From the NCBI GenBank assembly GCA_015039365.1, contig WION01000177.1, forward strand, positions 1 to 64,000: DNA of 64,000 nt, read 5' to 3'. The notes below the pieces were generated by a model. The model searched no databases. It saw only the letters and a program-made list of their open reading frames with translations, and was not told the DNA's origin. The DNA comes from Amanita rubescens (taxonomy: Eukaryota > Basidiomycota > Agaricomycetes > Agaricales > Amanitaceae). This document shows positions 42,791 to 54,300 of the stretch, one piece after another. The translations under genes and the position numbers were made by a program. Position 1 is the first letter of the stretch; each line of letters begins with the position of its first letter.

Positions 42791-44470
42791 TTGCAGTGAC
42801 TTCAATGGTTTGGAGTAGCATCAGAAAACATGCCAAAAATCTGACATCTGATGGTGTCTGATTCCTGATTGCCTGACTGGTGCTGGGACACTTGGAGGGT
42901 GTTATGATCACGTCAATCTCCACCTACAATGTATCCACACTAAGAGCGCTTGACAAAGTAGACTAAGTCCAACGGACAAGTCAAACAATAGGTGAACGAA
43001 TAAGCTAAGTGATAAGACGACTAGAAGGAGTCTTATCCTTGAGAGCAATAATGAACAGAGTAGAAACGACGTTCTTTAGGCGAGATGAGATGTGATATTG
43101 ACAAAGACAAACTAAGTCGAACTTAAGGTTCGACGTTACAGTACATCGGTTTATATACATGTACAGAAACACAGCCGTATCGTAAGTAGAACAAAGGTGA
43201 TAACAAGTATAGGTAAAACAGGGGGCATGGGGGATGGTACGCGTATGAACGAGGGGTTGGGCATAGGGTAAACGGAATGGGGATCGATTAAGGGAACAAG
43301 GTAGTCCGTTTGATGAACATAATGGGGATGCGACGAGGGGGTAGGCATATACGAAAAAGTAAGCATGTCCGACGTGTCATGTAATCATAATGTAGGAGTC
43401 CGTACCGTGTTTGTAACAGAGGGTATGGGATGCAAAGCAGCAAATCCAAGGCCCATTCTTCCTGATCATCTTCGTTATGTGCATGGTGTTTGTACATGGA
43501 AATTGCTGCCATCTTAAAGTTGTGTTACAAAACATCACAGGGCTCAGCTCTTATAAGATGGAGCCTCATTTCATTCAGCCTTGGAACTGGTTGTTTGATT
43601 GTCTGACAATCAGATGTCATCAGTTAATATCAGACAACAGACAACCAGTGTTTCAGACACTGTCAGATCATCACCATCAGACAACCAGTGTTCCAGCACA
43701 AGTCAGGCAATCAGAAAATCAGATCAGGTTCAAAAGACTGGTGTTCAAAACAGTACTTTGCAAGTATCTTGAGTTTGGCAGCATTTGGCACTGCAATTCT
43801 TGTACAGATGTGATCACTTGATTTCTTGGGATTTTTGAGAATTTTTTTGATTTTTTTGATTTTTTTCAAAGCTATGTTTGAAAATGTATTTTGCAAATAT
43901 CTCATGTTTGACTTTATTTGGCATTATGATTGTTGCATATTCTGAATCACAAAAGCTAGGCACATCTTTTTTGTCACAGTCACATATTACATAATGTCAC
44001 ACTTCTATAAAAGGAAATTTTAATTTTGTTATATTTTATCTTATCTTATCTAGGCCATCATATTACTTAAGCTGCCTATCATCTATCTATCTATCTAATC
44101 TTATCTCCACTACCCCCCCTTTTCCCGAGGGGGTGCTGGGGGATATGTGCCAGATGCCCCCTCCTTATATACCTGTGGGCCTGCGCACAGACCAACTGGT
44201 CATGTCACATGACCACATAAACAGGAATGAAACAAGGAGTCCTTACACTCCTTGTGGACTCCTCATACAGGGAGTCCAGAGGAGTCCTGGGAGTCTACTG
44301 GGAGTCTACCGGGAGTCCCAGCTCACTCCCAGTACATTTTGGCTGGGATGAGGGGTCTTCCAGGGAGGTGGGAGTCCCTCTGGAGTCCCGGGAATTCCCG
44401 GGAATTCCCGGGAGTGAGCCAGGAGTCCTCAGGAGTCTACAAGGAACGCGTGGGGGAAGGTAAAGACCTC
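42791..44470 (-). repeat. dispersed repeat R, right copy (inverted)
   Basis: This is the inverse-orientation counterpart of 558-1082 plus 26301-26910. Near 43930-43950 it reads straight through the site where Gypsy-A1 sits in the left copy, so it preserves the empty target with a single GCAAC (reverse complement GTTGC). It is itself interrupted by a solo LTR at 42900-43418. It ends at the GGAGTCC block near 44450. Confidence 0.82.
42900..43418. mobile_element. solo LTR (519 bp)
   Basis: Bounded by TGTTATGATC and GTTTGTAACA, with the perfect 5-bp target duplication GAGGG at 42895-42899 and 43419-43423. The left R copy lacks it near 26805, which confirms the insertion. The TGTT...AACA ends and length fit a Gypsy LTR, but it is a different family from Gypsy-A. 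Confidence 0.88.
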
Positions 44471-44837
44471 AAAACCGTGAGCACCAGAAGTGAGGCTTGG
44501 GATAGGTGGCTCAGAGAACATGTTGGACCAATGCGCCACAGCTGCAATGGCATGTCAAATCAAAAATCCAAAAGAAAGAGAAAAGTTGATGTCTCCTCTA
44601 ACACGAGAGCCTAATGTTTTAAAATGTTTTCCTTTCAACGCGTTGGGGCCACATCATCTTGGATTTGTGACAATGGAAGGATCACCTAGCCTTCTGTTTT
44701 GGGCCCCAGATGCAGCACTACAAAAGTGCAATAGCTCATTTTTACATGCAAACCTTCTACCGCTTTTTTGGCCATGCCATAATTATTCCAATGTACTTAT
44801 ACATGCATAATATATAGTCTACGTTGTCCCTGCCACT

Positions 44838-45022
44838 CAGTGTATCAGTTCGCAGTTCGAACCGGTTCTGCATTGGTTCAGAATCCTGGCCGAAATCCTG
44901 GACCAAGAACTGAGCCCGATGCCCAAGTCCTGAACCAGAACCAGAACGGAACTGAACCCTCAGTTCAGTTCAGCCGGTTCAGGTTCGAACCGCGGTTCTC
45001 GAACTGAACTTCGGCATCGCTA
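44838..45022. mobile_element. possible short hAT-type MITE
   Basis: About 185 bp built of GGTTC/GAACC words (CAGTTCGAACCGG...CCGGTTCAGGTTCGAACC), starting CAGTGTATC and ending GGCATCGCTA. The arms can fold back as in the element at 40045. No exact 8-bp target duplication was found, so the call is tentative. Confidence 0.4.
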
Positions 45023-45699
45023 GTTCCGGCAACTAGGTATGTAGAAAGTACGAAGGCTTCGACTATACAGCAGGAATCACTACTAGGCACCAATATGACG
45101 TTACACGTGCTATGTTTCTCTCGAAAAAAAGGGGTCAGCGAGGAACACGAGGGAGAGATGTCACGGGAAAAGGAAGAATCACAATCGCCAAGTTAATAGC
45201 CAAGTAGGAGTCGCCGTAGAAGGGAACTGATCTCAGGAGTCAAAGATCGACGAACATTTCCTAAAGCAACTCGCAAAATTCGCGCTGATACCTGCCGTGT
45301 ACGTCTTCAGACGTGTCTTTCATCATGGACGTTTGTTAGGAAGTATCGAGATCTTTGATATTCTTCTTAAAAGGCACAGTAAGCTGCTGGGAAGACAATG
45401 TGCCGCGAAACACGACCGCATCTTATTGCCAACGCTTATGTCCTTTCTCCACTCGTTTCAATTGGAAGAAACTCAGACACAGGGCCCGATTCATATCCAC
45501 AGATTAACCTACAACAATCTAAACCAAAAACGCGTACGTCGTTAACACAAATGCAGGCAAGAAGAAATTAATTTGAGCCGGTACTAGTCTCTACCATGCC
45601 TTCCAGAAATGGACATTGAACAAGATGATGAAGTTGGGTTCTCCTCATCATGGAGTCCAACGCAGCAGCGCAGCGCATGTGACTGAGTAAGGAACCGAC

Positions 45700-46270
45700 T
45701 TACTGTGAAGGTAGGAGTGTGTGGGGGACTTTATAGGAGCTGAGGCTCAACTATAAGATGTGGAGATGAGAGTAAGAAGTTAGGAGGATACGACGAATTG
45801 TCCCTCCTTATATATTGTCTGAGATACAAATAAGTGTAAACTATGCTATCTACGGACCTTATCCTATTGGATGATAAGGTGTGTATTGTATTACACAGCT
45901 GTCGTCATATTGACTCATCATATGACAATATGTGAGTCATAACGTATCATATGATCTATACCTAGTCATAATGATTGACAGAAATTATAGGGTTCTGTCA
46001 TATCTGACATATTGCTGTATGACAGATATTATAGAGTTCATTCTTGACAGATTGCTGTAGAATGACGATATATGATTCACAAGGAATCATATCTAGTAAC
46101 TATGACGCAAGCGTATTTATATCTACTTAATCTATACTAATGGAGATAGATAAGATCATACTATCTTATCTTCAGATAAGATAAGATAATCTGATAAGAT
46201 AAGAAATATCTACGATATATTATCATTATAATATATGGTTTTATATATTTTCATCACAAGATACAACAGG
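45700..46270. repeat. A/T-rich palindromic block, LTR-like
   Basis: Rich in ATAAGATAAGATA, TCATATGA and GTCATA words forming small inverted repeats. The composition resembles the Copia LTR at 57877-58261 and the possible LTR at 27097-27532. Ends and a target duplication could not be defined. Confidence 0.3.
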
Positions 46271-46391
46271 ACCTGTGCCGAGATTCGTCACAGATGATTT
46301 CTCCTGTAGAGTACTGTTGGACATGATCAGAAAAGAAAATGTAACGATAATTTCGGCCTAACTATTCACTTAGACTGAGATCATAATCTAG

Positions 46392-46802
46392 GTGCTGTTC
46401 AGCACAGGCCTTTTGTATGGAGTCCAATGCACAAAACCTGTCGAGGTGCCAATTCCCCAGTTGATGAATTCGGAAGGATGGGACTTCTCCGTCTGGATTT
46501 CATTTGACAGCAACACTAGAATCAGTGCCAAAGCCTTCCGAGATTCCAATGACATCATCACAGCCCCTGTCATTATTATCCTTTATGTGGAACAAACGGA
46601 TGTCCCAGAATGGTACAAAAACGGCCTACTGTCAAATTTGTCTACCAGATGGAAGGGGAACGTTCTCCTTCTGAACGAGGACGGCAAATGGCCAGCGACT
46701 TCAACCATAGCGACCGACGAGCTCTTAATGACATTGTTGTCAGAGACACTTGACGAGGGTGAAGTCCATGAAATTGATTGGATTCATGGTTACAGACACT
46801 GA
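46392..46802 (+). CDS. hypothetical protein fragment (136 aa)
   Basis: An open frame without recognisable domain reads MLFSTGLLYGVQCTKPVEV and ends ...EVHEIDWIHGYRH. Its composition (balanced, no low complexity, several aromatic residues) is more protein-like than its surroundings. The first codon used here is not a convincing start, and upstream exons may be missing. It could be the last exon of a host gene or relic. Confidence 0.35.
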   Translation: MLFSTGLLYGVQCTKPVEVPIPQLMNSEGWDFSVWISFDSNTRISAKAFRDSNDIITAPVIIILYVEQTDVPEWYKNGLLSNLSTRWKGNVLLLNEDGKWPATSTIATDELLMTLLSETLDEGEVHEIDWIHGYRH

Positions 46803-47750
46803 AATTTAATGTTTGCACTTGTTACTCTGGGCACTATGTTAACTGTGAACACTGTGGACCTTCACCCGTTGTAAAACATATATTTACTTAGCGAATCGTT
46901 CCGTATCATGACTAAAAAAAGGAGTTTGATTATGACTACTAATCGGCGACTTGATAAAACTGCTTATTTACATTCACGTTCATATCGTCCATACAGAATC
47001 GAGACGTCGCACTAGACACTAAGCTCCAATCATTCCCGACAGAAATATGTGAAAATGATGGATAGCAAAAGGATGCTGTACTGTACCCATCTTTTTTGCC
47101 CCTCCAAACACAGGTGCAGTTGCCGTAATCGTAAGCTAGGTCTGTCCAGGCACCCTATTTATAGACGCCTTGCGTACTTTACTCGAAGGCTACACAATGG
47201 ACGGTCCAAACACCGAAGTACCTGATGAAGTGCTGTGATGCCGATGGTCGCATCGCATGCTGTTTCATCTCCTATCAGAAATCATACTACAATGATCATA
47301 AAAAGGCTCCCACATTTAAACCAAGCATAGGTTTGATAAAGTCGGACAAGACCAGAGCGTAAAGTTGCGGAAATGGAAGAATTCAACCGTTTCTACCCAA
47401 GAAAACCATCAACTTGATTGTCGATGCGATAAAAAGAAAAGGACAAACCATATAGATGAAATACTAAGTTCAGCATGAGTTTTAGCCTTGCGGAAAGGGA
47501 GTTCCAGCATGCATGGTTCGTGAATTAGTGACCAAATGTCATACTTTGAATCGTAACCTTTTTATTACATTAGCTCTGTGGTACACGTAATATGGCGTTT
47601 GGGAGGTTGACGAGGTTCACTGATCAAGAATCAAGATGACTCAATTCAACATATGTGTTGGCAAAACTGACCTGTGAGAGAACATTGGATAAACCAGAAT
47701 CACGGAGCTTTACAATATTATTATCATACAAAAATGCTATTGGTGTAACT
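46803..47750. other. non-coding stretch
   Basis: I see no gene, repeat or structure that stands out. Confidence 0.4.
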
Positions 47751-47751
47751 G

Positions 47752-48110
47752 TCAGCTCTCAAACAAAAAAGATAAAAAGATAAAAGCAGACCACACCGTT
47801 ATCAGGTTCCAAATCTCTATATAGAAACGGCGCAATTTTCCTTCCTCCGGAACTTCCAACGTCGCACTACCCCCTCCTCCTCCACTAGTTTTTGTCACGT
47901 GAAGCCGTCCATTAGGATGATGGCAGAGAGGTAACACGAGCAAAATCTGTACAAAAAAGCTCTAGCTGGTATCTTCAGGTATCGGTCTGTTATGTTTTGC
48001 TGCATGTTTGATGATGGTGGATGAGTCACCGCCTGCACGATATTCCAGAAGGTTGTAAAGAATGCCTGTATCCCTGTCAACGTATCGATCAATGTATCGT
48101 TGACTTACGC
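47752..48110 (-). pseudogene. NIMA-type Ser/Thr kinase fragment
   Basis: Read on the minus strand in two frames, the segment gives DRYVDRDTGILYNLLEYRAGGD, then STIIKHAAKHNRPIPED, then ILLVLPLCHHPNGR, then (in a third frame) a degraded catalytic loop FLYRDLEPDN. This is the order of the hinge, alpha-E and catalytic loop of NIMA/NEK kinases (HRDLKPDN in functional members). The frame changes and altered loop indicate a pseudogene fragment. It lacks the N-lobe glycine loop and everything after the catalytic loop. Confidence 0.6.
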
Positions 48111-48189
48111 TTTCGCAATTTTTGTTTTCAATCTTGTTCACTCACTTTCCAAAGTTGAGCTCTTTCCATGCAAAAAATCTGGAATTGGA

Positions 48190-48556
48190 GAAAGGAGGGT
48201 CGATAGAGGATTGCGGTGAATTGAGTTGAAAGGAAATACCATTCCGTCCAAGTGTGCGAAGTCTGGACCCCATTGGCAGGCTGGGCTCACAACAGGTCAC
48301 GTGTATGTCAATTTGCTAAGTGTCGTGTCTCGACCTTACTGACAAGAATTGATGGGTATAAAAGCTGAGTTAAGAGGAAACTCGATAAAGGATTGCGGTG
48401 GCCGTTTGAGAGTGCGAAGCCTGGAGCCCATTGGACGTTTGGCAGGGATCAGATTAAACAGGCTGAATTCATAACAGATCACGTGGAAATTAATGTGATA
48501 AGCACGGAACTTACCGGCGTGTCTCAACCTTACTGACGAAAATCAATGGGTATAAT
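48190..48556 (+). repeat. tandem direct duplication, about 190-bp period
   Basis: The block CGATAGAGGATTGCGGTG...CCTTACTGACAAGAATTGATGGGTATAA (about 48191-48361) recurs diverged at about 48382-48553 (CGATAAAGGATTGCGGTG...). Each copy includes GTGCGAAG(T/C)CTGGA and CA(G)GTCACGTG-like words. It could be a duplicated promoter region; function unknown. Confidence 0.6.
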
Positions 48557-48589
48557 GCCAAGTCCTTCATTTCATTCAGCCTCGGAACT

Positions 48590-48699
48590 ATGATGTCATC
48601 TCTATGTCATACATAAAGGATGATGTGAGCGATATGATTGATGATGACCATAGTCTATCAGTAGTTAATCATTCTACAAATATAATTCTATATTTAACA
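48590..48699 (-). repeat. fragment of the Copia LTR
   Basis: About 110 bp match 58152-58261 of the Copia LTR at the same LTR end (...ATATTTAACA on plus). It is truncated on its left side, where a short R-like piece (CATTTCATTCAGCC) adjoins. Confidence 0.8.
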
Positions 48700-49133
48700 C
48701 CTCAGACCCCCAAACCTCAGCATCAGATACATATCAGACCATAGTACGCATGTAATACACAAGGTAGACAGTACATACACCTTGTCATAGTTAGCTTTAT
48801 ATATTCTTTCTCTCCCCATCAGTTCAGAACTATGTTCCGAGAGCCAACAAGTGCAACTGAGCTGGGACAAGCACCTTTTGGTGCTGCTGAACTCATTGGC
48901 CACATTGCATCTTGGAGGTTGCACCCAACACAGCCTCCATTGTGTTGTTACACTGCACAGACCAGTCTCCTGAGCCAGAGATGATGTGTCTACCATCAGC
49001 AGAGAAGTTGGCAGAATAGATGGAGCCAGTGTGGCCATAGAGTGCCTTCAGCCTAGCCCCAGTTGAGGCATCCACACCTTCACAGAGTGGGCTAGAGACA
49101 ATGTGCATGCCATCAGCAGAAAAGGCAATGGAA
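48700..49133 (-). pseudogene. WD40-repeat protein fragment
   Basis: The minus strand encodes AFSADGMHIVSSPLCEGVD, then STGARLKALYGHTGSIYSA, then NFSADGRHIISGSGDWSVQ. These are two adjoining WD40 blades of the type found in fungal NACHT/HET-E-like and related WD proteins. The first blade lacks the usual WD core and the frame runs into non-WD sequence, so it is a relic. Gypsy-A3 begins at 49134 inside the first blade. Confidence 0.65.
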
Positions 49134-49551
49134 TGTTACAAACGTACGTCATGGCCTATCTTTTCTTTATCTTATCATCTACGTCATCCCTCCTACGTCA
49201 TTGATTGCATATGCGTTCCTTCTGGAATATTCATCGTTTATCATATGCTACTCCATTTTATCACATGTAAACTGTTCCATTATCACATGCAACTGTTTCA
49301 TTATCACATGCATTCCTACTTACTATATTTGCGTATATACCTTGTACTATATAAAACTACGCAAATATACAACTAGACCTCAGTCTAGTTTTAACAGTCA
49401 AAATCTGTCTTGTTATCGTCTAAGCTCCCTTGAGGACTTATCCGATAACATTCTTATCAATTTGAACGTTCTTAAGTGCTGGAACTCCCTTGAGGAACCT
49501 ACGGTACCTGATAGGCTTGACTTACATATCAGTGGACGAACAAACGTAACA
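49134..49551 (+). repeat. Gypsy-A3 5' LTR
   Basis: 418 bp, TGTTACAAACG...GTAACA, clearly diverged from the 430-bp LTRs of A1/A2. It has one fewer CACATGT block. Confidence 0.9.
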
Positions 49552-49609
49552 ATAAAACTAGACTCCTCTCCAAGCATGACAGCTTTAACGCTCTCACCTC
49601 CCCTCATTC

Positions 49610-51382
49610 ATCATTGCTCCACGACAATCTAAAAGTACCCCTCCGAATAACGCCAAAAGAAACCCCGTTGATAACCGCTATTATCTTGACGAACACTCCG
49701 TTCGTTGGGATAAAAGAGAAAACGGTTGGTGTTATACCGCTTCAGGAGAACCTGTACCAGGTCACCAGTTTTGGGTAAAGCAAAAACTCAGTAGACCACC
49801 AAATCAATCCTTCGCATTTGAAAGAGGATTATACCTAAACGAACGAAAGCTTGCCTACGACCAAAAGAATAAACATTGGTACGCCACTGAATCGGAAACA
49901 GGAGAAGAACCGTACTATATCAGAGACGAATACTTTGAAGGAGAACCCTTCATTGGAGGAAAAGAGGAGTTATCACGAACCGCACTACAACGTTGGAAGA
50001 AAGCGAACAAACCAGAAATCACCAAACAAGAAACCCCACTCGCATCACCACAGGTTCATTACCGAGAAAGCGCTGAACCGTCAGGAGAGTCCGATAAAGA
50101 AGATGATAAAAATCCTTTTTCTGAAAAAGAAGAAGAAGAATCTCAGGGTAAAACCAAATACATACCTGGAACCGAAGACGTTGTTATACCCACAGTCGAA
50201 CAATGAGTTGAAGATGAAACCTCAGCTCAACTCATCGCTTCCTTATCCCTTATAACCGAACCAAAACTCGAAGCCGCACGACCCGCACTGTTACCCCCTG
50301 TCACTTTTCCATACTTGTTTACTCCACCAATCAATCCATTTCCCTCTAGGAAAGGAAAAGAACGAGATATGAGTGGATCAGGACCCCGGACCGAACCAAG
50401 GTCAGATCTACCAAAGATCAAACTGCCTAAACCGTTTGAAGGAGATCAAAAATATCTCAATCTGTTCTTAGCGAAAGCTGAATTATTCATGAAAATGAAT
50501 AAAATGACAGATGCCCAAGACAAGATACAATTTATTATGTATCATATCGATGGCAATGCTCAACAATGGCACGATAACAAAATAACTGAATACGACGCTG
50601 AAATGACAAAATATGCCGACTACAACACTTTTGTTAAAGAACTAAAAGAAGATTGGGGACAAGTAGATGAACCAGGACTAGCTATGCACAGATTACTCAC
50701 ATGGAGAAAACTCCCGAAACAATCAATTAATCAATACATCGCACGCGTCGACCAAGATCTTAATTTAGCCAAAGTCACCGATGATACGATGAAATGTCAT
50801 CTCCTAGTTTTGGGATTACCAAACACCTTACGAGAAAAACTACGGCTAGGAGGTGCCCCGACCACCTATAAATCATTACGAACTCGTATCCTTGACATAG
50901 AAGTGGCAAACACGTTATTCTCCACTTTTGGCCAAGCTAAAGACCTTGACGACAAAATGGTAGTCAACGAAGCAATATTGGAATTAAACGAACATGCACG
51001 ACAAATGCAGATTGCAGAAACCTCCATGGATTGGGTAAAAACTGCTACATGCTATGGATGCGGAAACACAGGACACTTAATCTCAGACTGCCCTAATCCC
51101 AAAAAGAAACGACAAAAACTTGGGAAATCACGAGGAAGGGCAGCGCCAAAAGGATGATTTCGAGGAAAACCACGCGGACAAAATAATAACCGCAATGAAG
51201 GAAAAGGAAAAGGACTACGAATCTGAGCACTAGATGCAGATAGCGATGAAGATGACAGTGGCTCGTCAAGTGAAAATTCCGATGACAAAAACGACAAAGA
51301 CCAAAGAATTGCCGTCATACGAGAAATGGCAAAAACATTACCACGTAGCACCCGCCGAAAGTTGAACAAGAAGGGTTTTTAG
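49610..51382 (+). pseudogene. gag: Gypsy-A3 Gag with TGA stops
   Basis: It is collinear with A2 gag, including the ATG-less upstream coding stretch (largely synonymous differences). TGA replaces CGA near 50204; further TGA codons occur near 51155 and 51225. The zinc knuckle is kept as CYGCGNTGHLISDC. The frameshift heptamer GGGTTTT is retained at 51373-51379, but the downstream stem is disrupted by mismatches. Confidence 0.85.
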
Positions 51383-54300
51383 AACAAGACGACAATGCAT
51401 CAGCGTCTGTCATCTCTGAAGACGAACAATTATGTATAAATGGTGTAACAGTATCATCTATGTCCAGAAATAAAATCACCATTCCCATCTCCCAATGTTC
51501 GAATCTGAAAACCGCTGAAACCAAAGCCCTTATCGACTCAGGCATGCAAGGAAAATTTGTCGATAGTTCACTCGTCGATTGGAACAAAATCACTCGCTTA
51601 AAGAAACCCATTCCAGTGCAAAATGTGGACGGAACAAACAACAAGTCTGGAGATATACGGTATAAAATCCAGATAAGCTATAACATCGAAGACAACCGGT
51701 TTAGAGACTGGTTTTATGTCACGCGACTAGGCGATCAACGACTGATACTAGGATTACCTTGGCTCTGAGAAATCAACCCCAGAATAGATTGGTCTGAAGG
51801 AACAGTTAGATTCCCCGATGGTAGGAAGATCAATCCGGAAGAAGAAACTACGTTTGACTACGATGAAGAAACCGAAATGTATCTTCAATATATCCAAAAA
51901 GAAGAAGAATTGGACGCAGATGAAGACGAAGATCCCGAGACTGATCACCTTTGGATCCAAGCGAAAACGTCAGCGTCTCAAGCGCTCGCACATGAACATG
52001 AAAATAAATCTATGAAAGTAGAATTACCCCCTGAATATGACAAATGGAGAAAAGTTTTTGATAAACAGACATCGGAACGATTCCCAATCACACGACAATG
52101 GGATCATGTGATAGATCTAAAAGAAGGGTTTAAACCTAAAGTGGCGAAGAATTATCCGTTATCAATTCACGAAGAACAGCTAATGAATAAATGGGTCGAC
52201 GAACAACTCAAAAAAGGTTATATTCAACCATCACAATCTCCGCAAGCGTCTCCTTTCTTTTACGTTGCAAAGAAAGAAAAAGGAGAGTTGAGACCCTGCC
52301 AAGATTACCGATATATCAATAGCTGGGCGAAACGAAATGCCTATCCCCTTCCCCTAGTATCCGACTTATTATTAAAACTATGAAAAGCAAAGTATTTCTC
52401 CAAGTTAGACCTCTGATGGGGTTACAATAATGTGCAAATAAAGAAAGGTGACGAATGGAAGGCCACATTCACGACGAACCGTGGTCTCTTCGAACCTACC
52501 GTAATGCTTTTTGGATTATGCAATTCACCGTCGACATTTCAAATGATGATGAACGAATACTTCCGTGACATGATAGCTGAAGGATGGCTAGTCATCTACA
52601 TTGACGACATGTTGATATATGGAGCGAACGAGGCAGAAACGAGGGAGCGCACTCAGCAAGTCTTGCAACGGCTAAAAGAAAATGATTTATTCCTCAAATT
52701 AGAAAAATGCAAATTCATCGCCAAGGAAGTCGAATTCCTTGGGATGATCGTTAAAGAAGGAAAAATCATGATGGACCCTGTAAAACTCGCTGGAATCAGC
52801 AAATGGCCTGAACCGAAAACCGTTAAACAAATCCAGTCGTTTCTAGGGTTCACGAACTTTTACAGGAAATTTATAGGAAACTATGCCGAAATAGTGGCTC
52901 CGCTCACGGAACTTACAAAGAAAACAGTTCCCTTCCAATGGGATGCAGAGTGTCAGAAGGCATTTGACACATTAAAGGAGAAATTCTTAGAAGAACCGGT
53001 TCTAATTATGCCAGATCCAACGAAACCGTTTTTATTAGAGACTGATGCGTCAAATTGGGCGGTAGGGAGATGTCCTGAAACAACGGGGATCTGATGGAGA
53101 ACTGCACCCATGTGGATTTATCAGTCATCGGTTAAGCGATACCGAACAAAGATATCAAGTATATGATCGTGAGTTATTAGCAATAAAGAAAGCCTTCGAA
53201 ACCTGGAGACACCTTCTTAAAGGAAGCCCACACACGATTATGATCCACTATGATCATAAGAACTTATCATATTATAAACACCCGCAGAAAATGACCGCCA
53301 GACAGTCACGCTGGTGGCAAGAAATCACGGAGTTTGATATCAAATTAGAACACGTCCCTGGAATCAAAACTTATTCAAGCAGACGCTTTATCGAGATGCC
53401 CTGACCATATTAATGAAGAAGAAGCAAAAGCAAAAGAAATCCCACAAACCATGATTACTGACGACATGGTCATTGCCGCAATCAATGTATCTTGGGCAGA
53501 TAAAATCATCGAATTATTGCCACAAGATAAGTTTGCTAAAGTCGTAATCGACGGTCCTTAAACACGGAAAACTGCCTCTCCGATCAAAGTTTAATGACTG
53601 GAAGAATGACAATGACATCATTCGTTATCAAGGACACATATATGTGCCTCAAAATGAAGAATTACAAAAGGAAATAATCAAATCGCATCACGACCCTGTA
53701 GTTATGGGTCACCCTGGACGCTTAAAGACACTAGAGCTTATCCGCCATGACTATTATTGGCCTGGAATGACAACGACTGTATCTAAATGGGTCGAAGGCT
53801 GTGCCTTATGTCAACAAATGAAGGTTAACACACATCCAATCACACCGGGTTTGATGCCTATTAAATCCCACGCCACACGCCCATTCGAACAAGTTTCATT
53901 GGACTTCATCACAGATCTGCCAATTATCGATGGTTTTGATTCTGTTTTGACCGTGGTCGATCAAGGCTTAACAAAGGGCGTAATATTCATACCATGCAAA
54001 AAAATCTTTTACCGCTATGGATACCGCCAATTCCTACATCAACAACATTTACAAATGTTATGGGTTACCAACAACCCTCATTTCTGATAGAGGTCCACAG
54101 TTTACCTCCAAAGTTTTTGAAGAAATCTGCCAAAATCTTCGGAATTAATCATAGAAAGTCGACTGCCCTTCATCCGCAAACTGACGGAGAATCGGAACGA
54201 CTCAATCAGGAATTAGAAACCTACCTCCGATTATACTGTGTTGATCATCCGAAACAATGGAAAGATCACCTGCCATTAGCAGAATTCGCGCACAATCAAC

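Larger units (their letters stand above)
44471..46380. other. mostly non-coding stretch
   Basis: No gene was recognised. It holds a possible hAT-type MITE (44838-45022), a small plus-strand open frame without recognisable features (45297-45545), and an A/T-rich palindromic block (45700-46270). Confidence 0.4.

Noticed and set aside
43151..43512. Minus-strand open frames overlapping the solo LTR
   Set aside because: One lies wholly in the LTR, the other crosses its boundary. Neither resembles a protein.
44838..45022. Exact 8-bp target duplication for the short GGTTC/GAACC element
   Set aside because: The best flanking pair I could find (CTGCCACT and CGGCAACT) matches at only 6 of 8 positions and is off-register, so the element call stays tentative.
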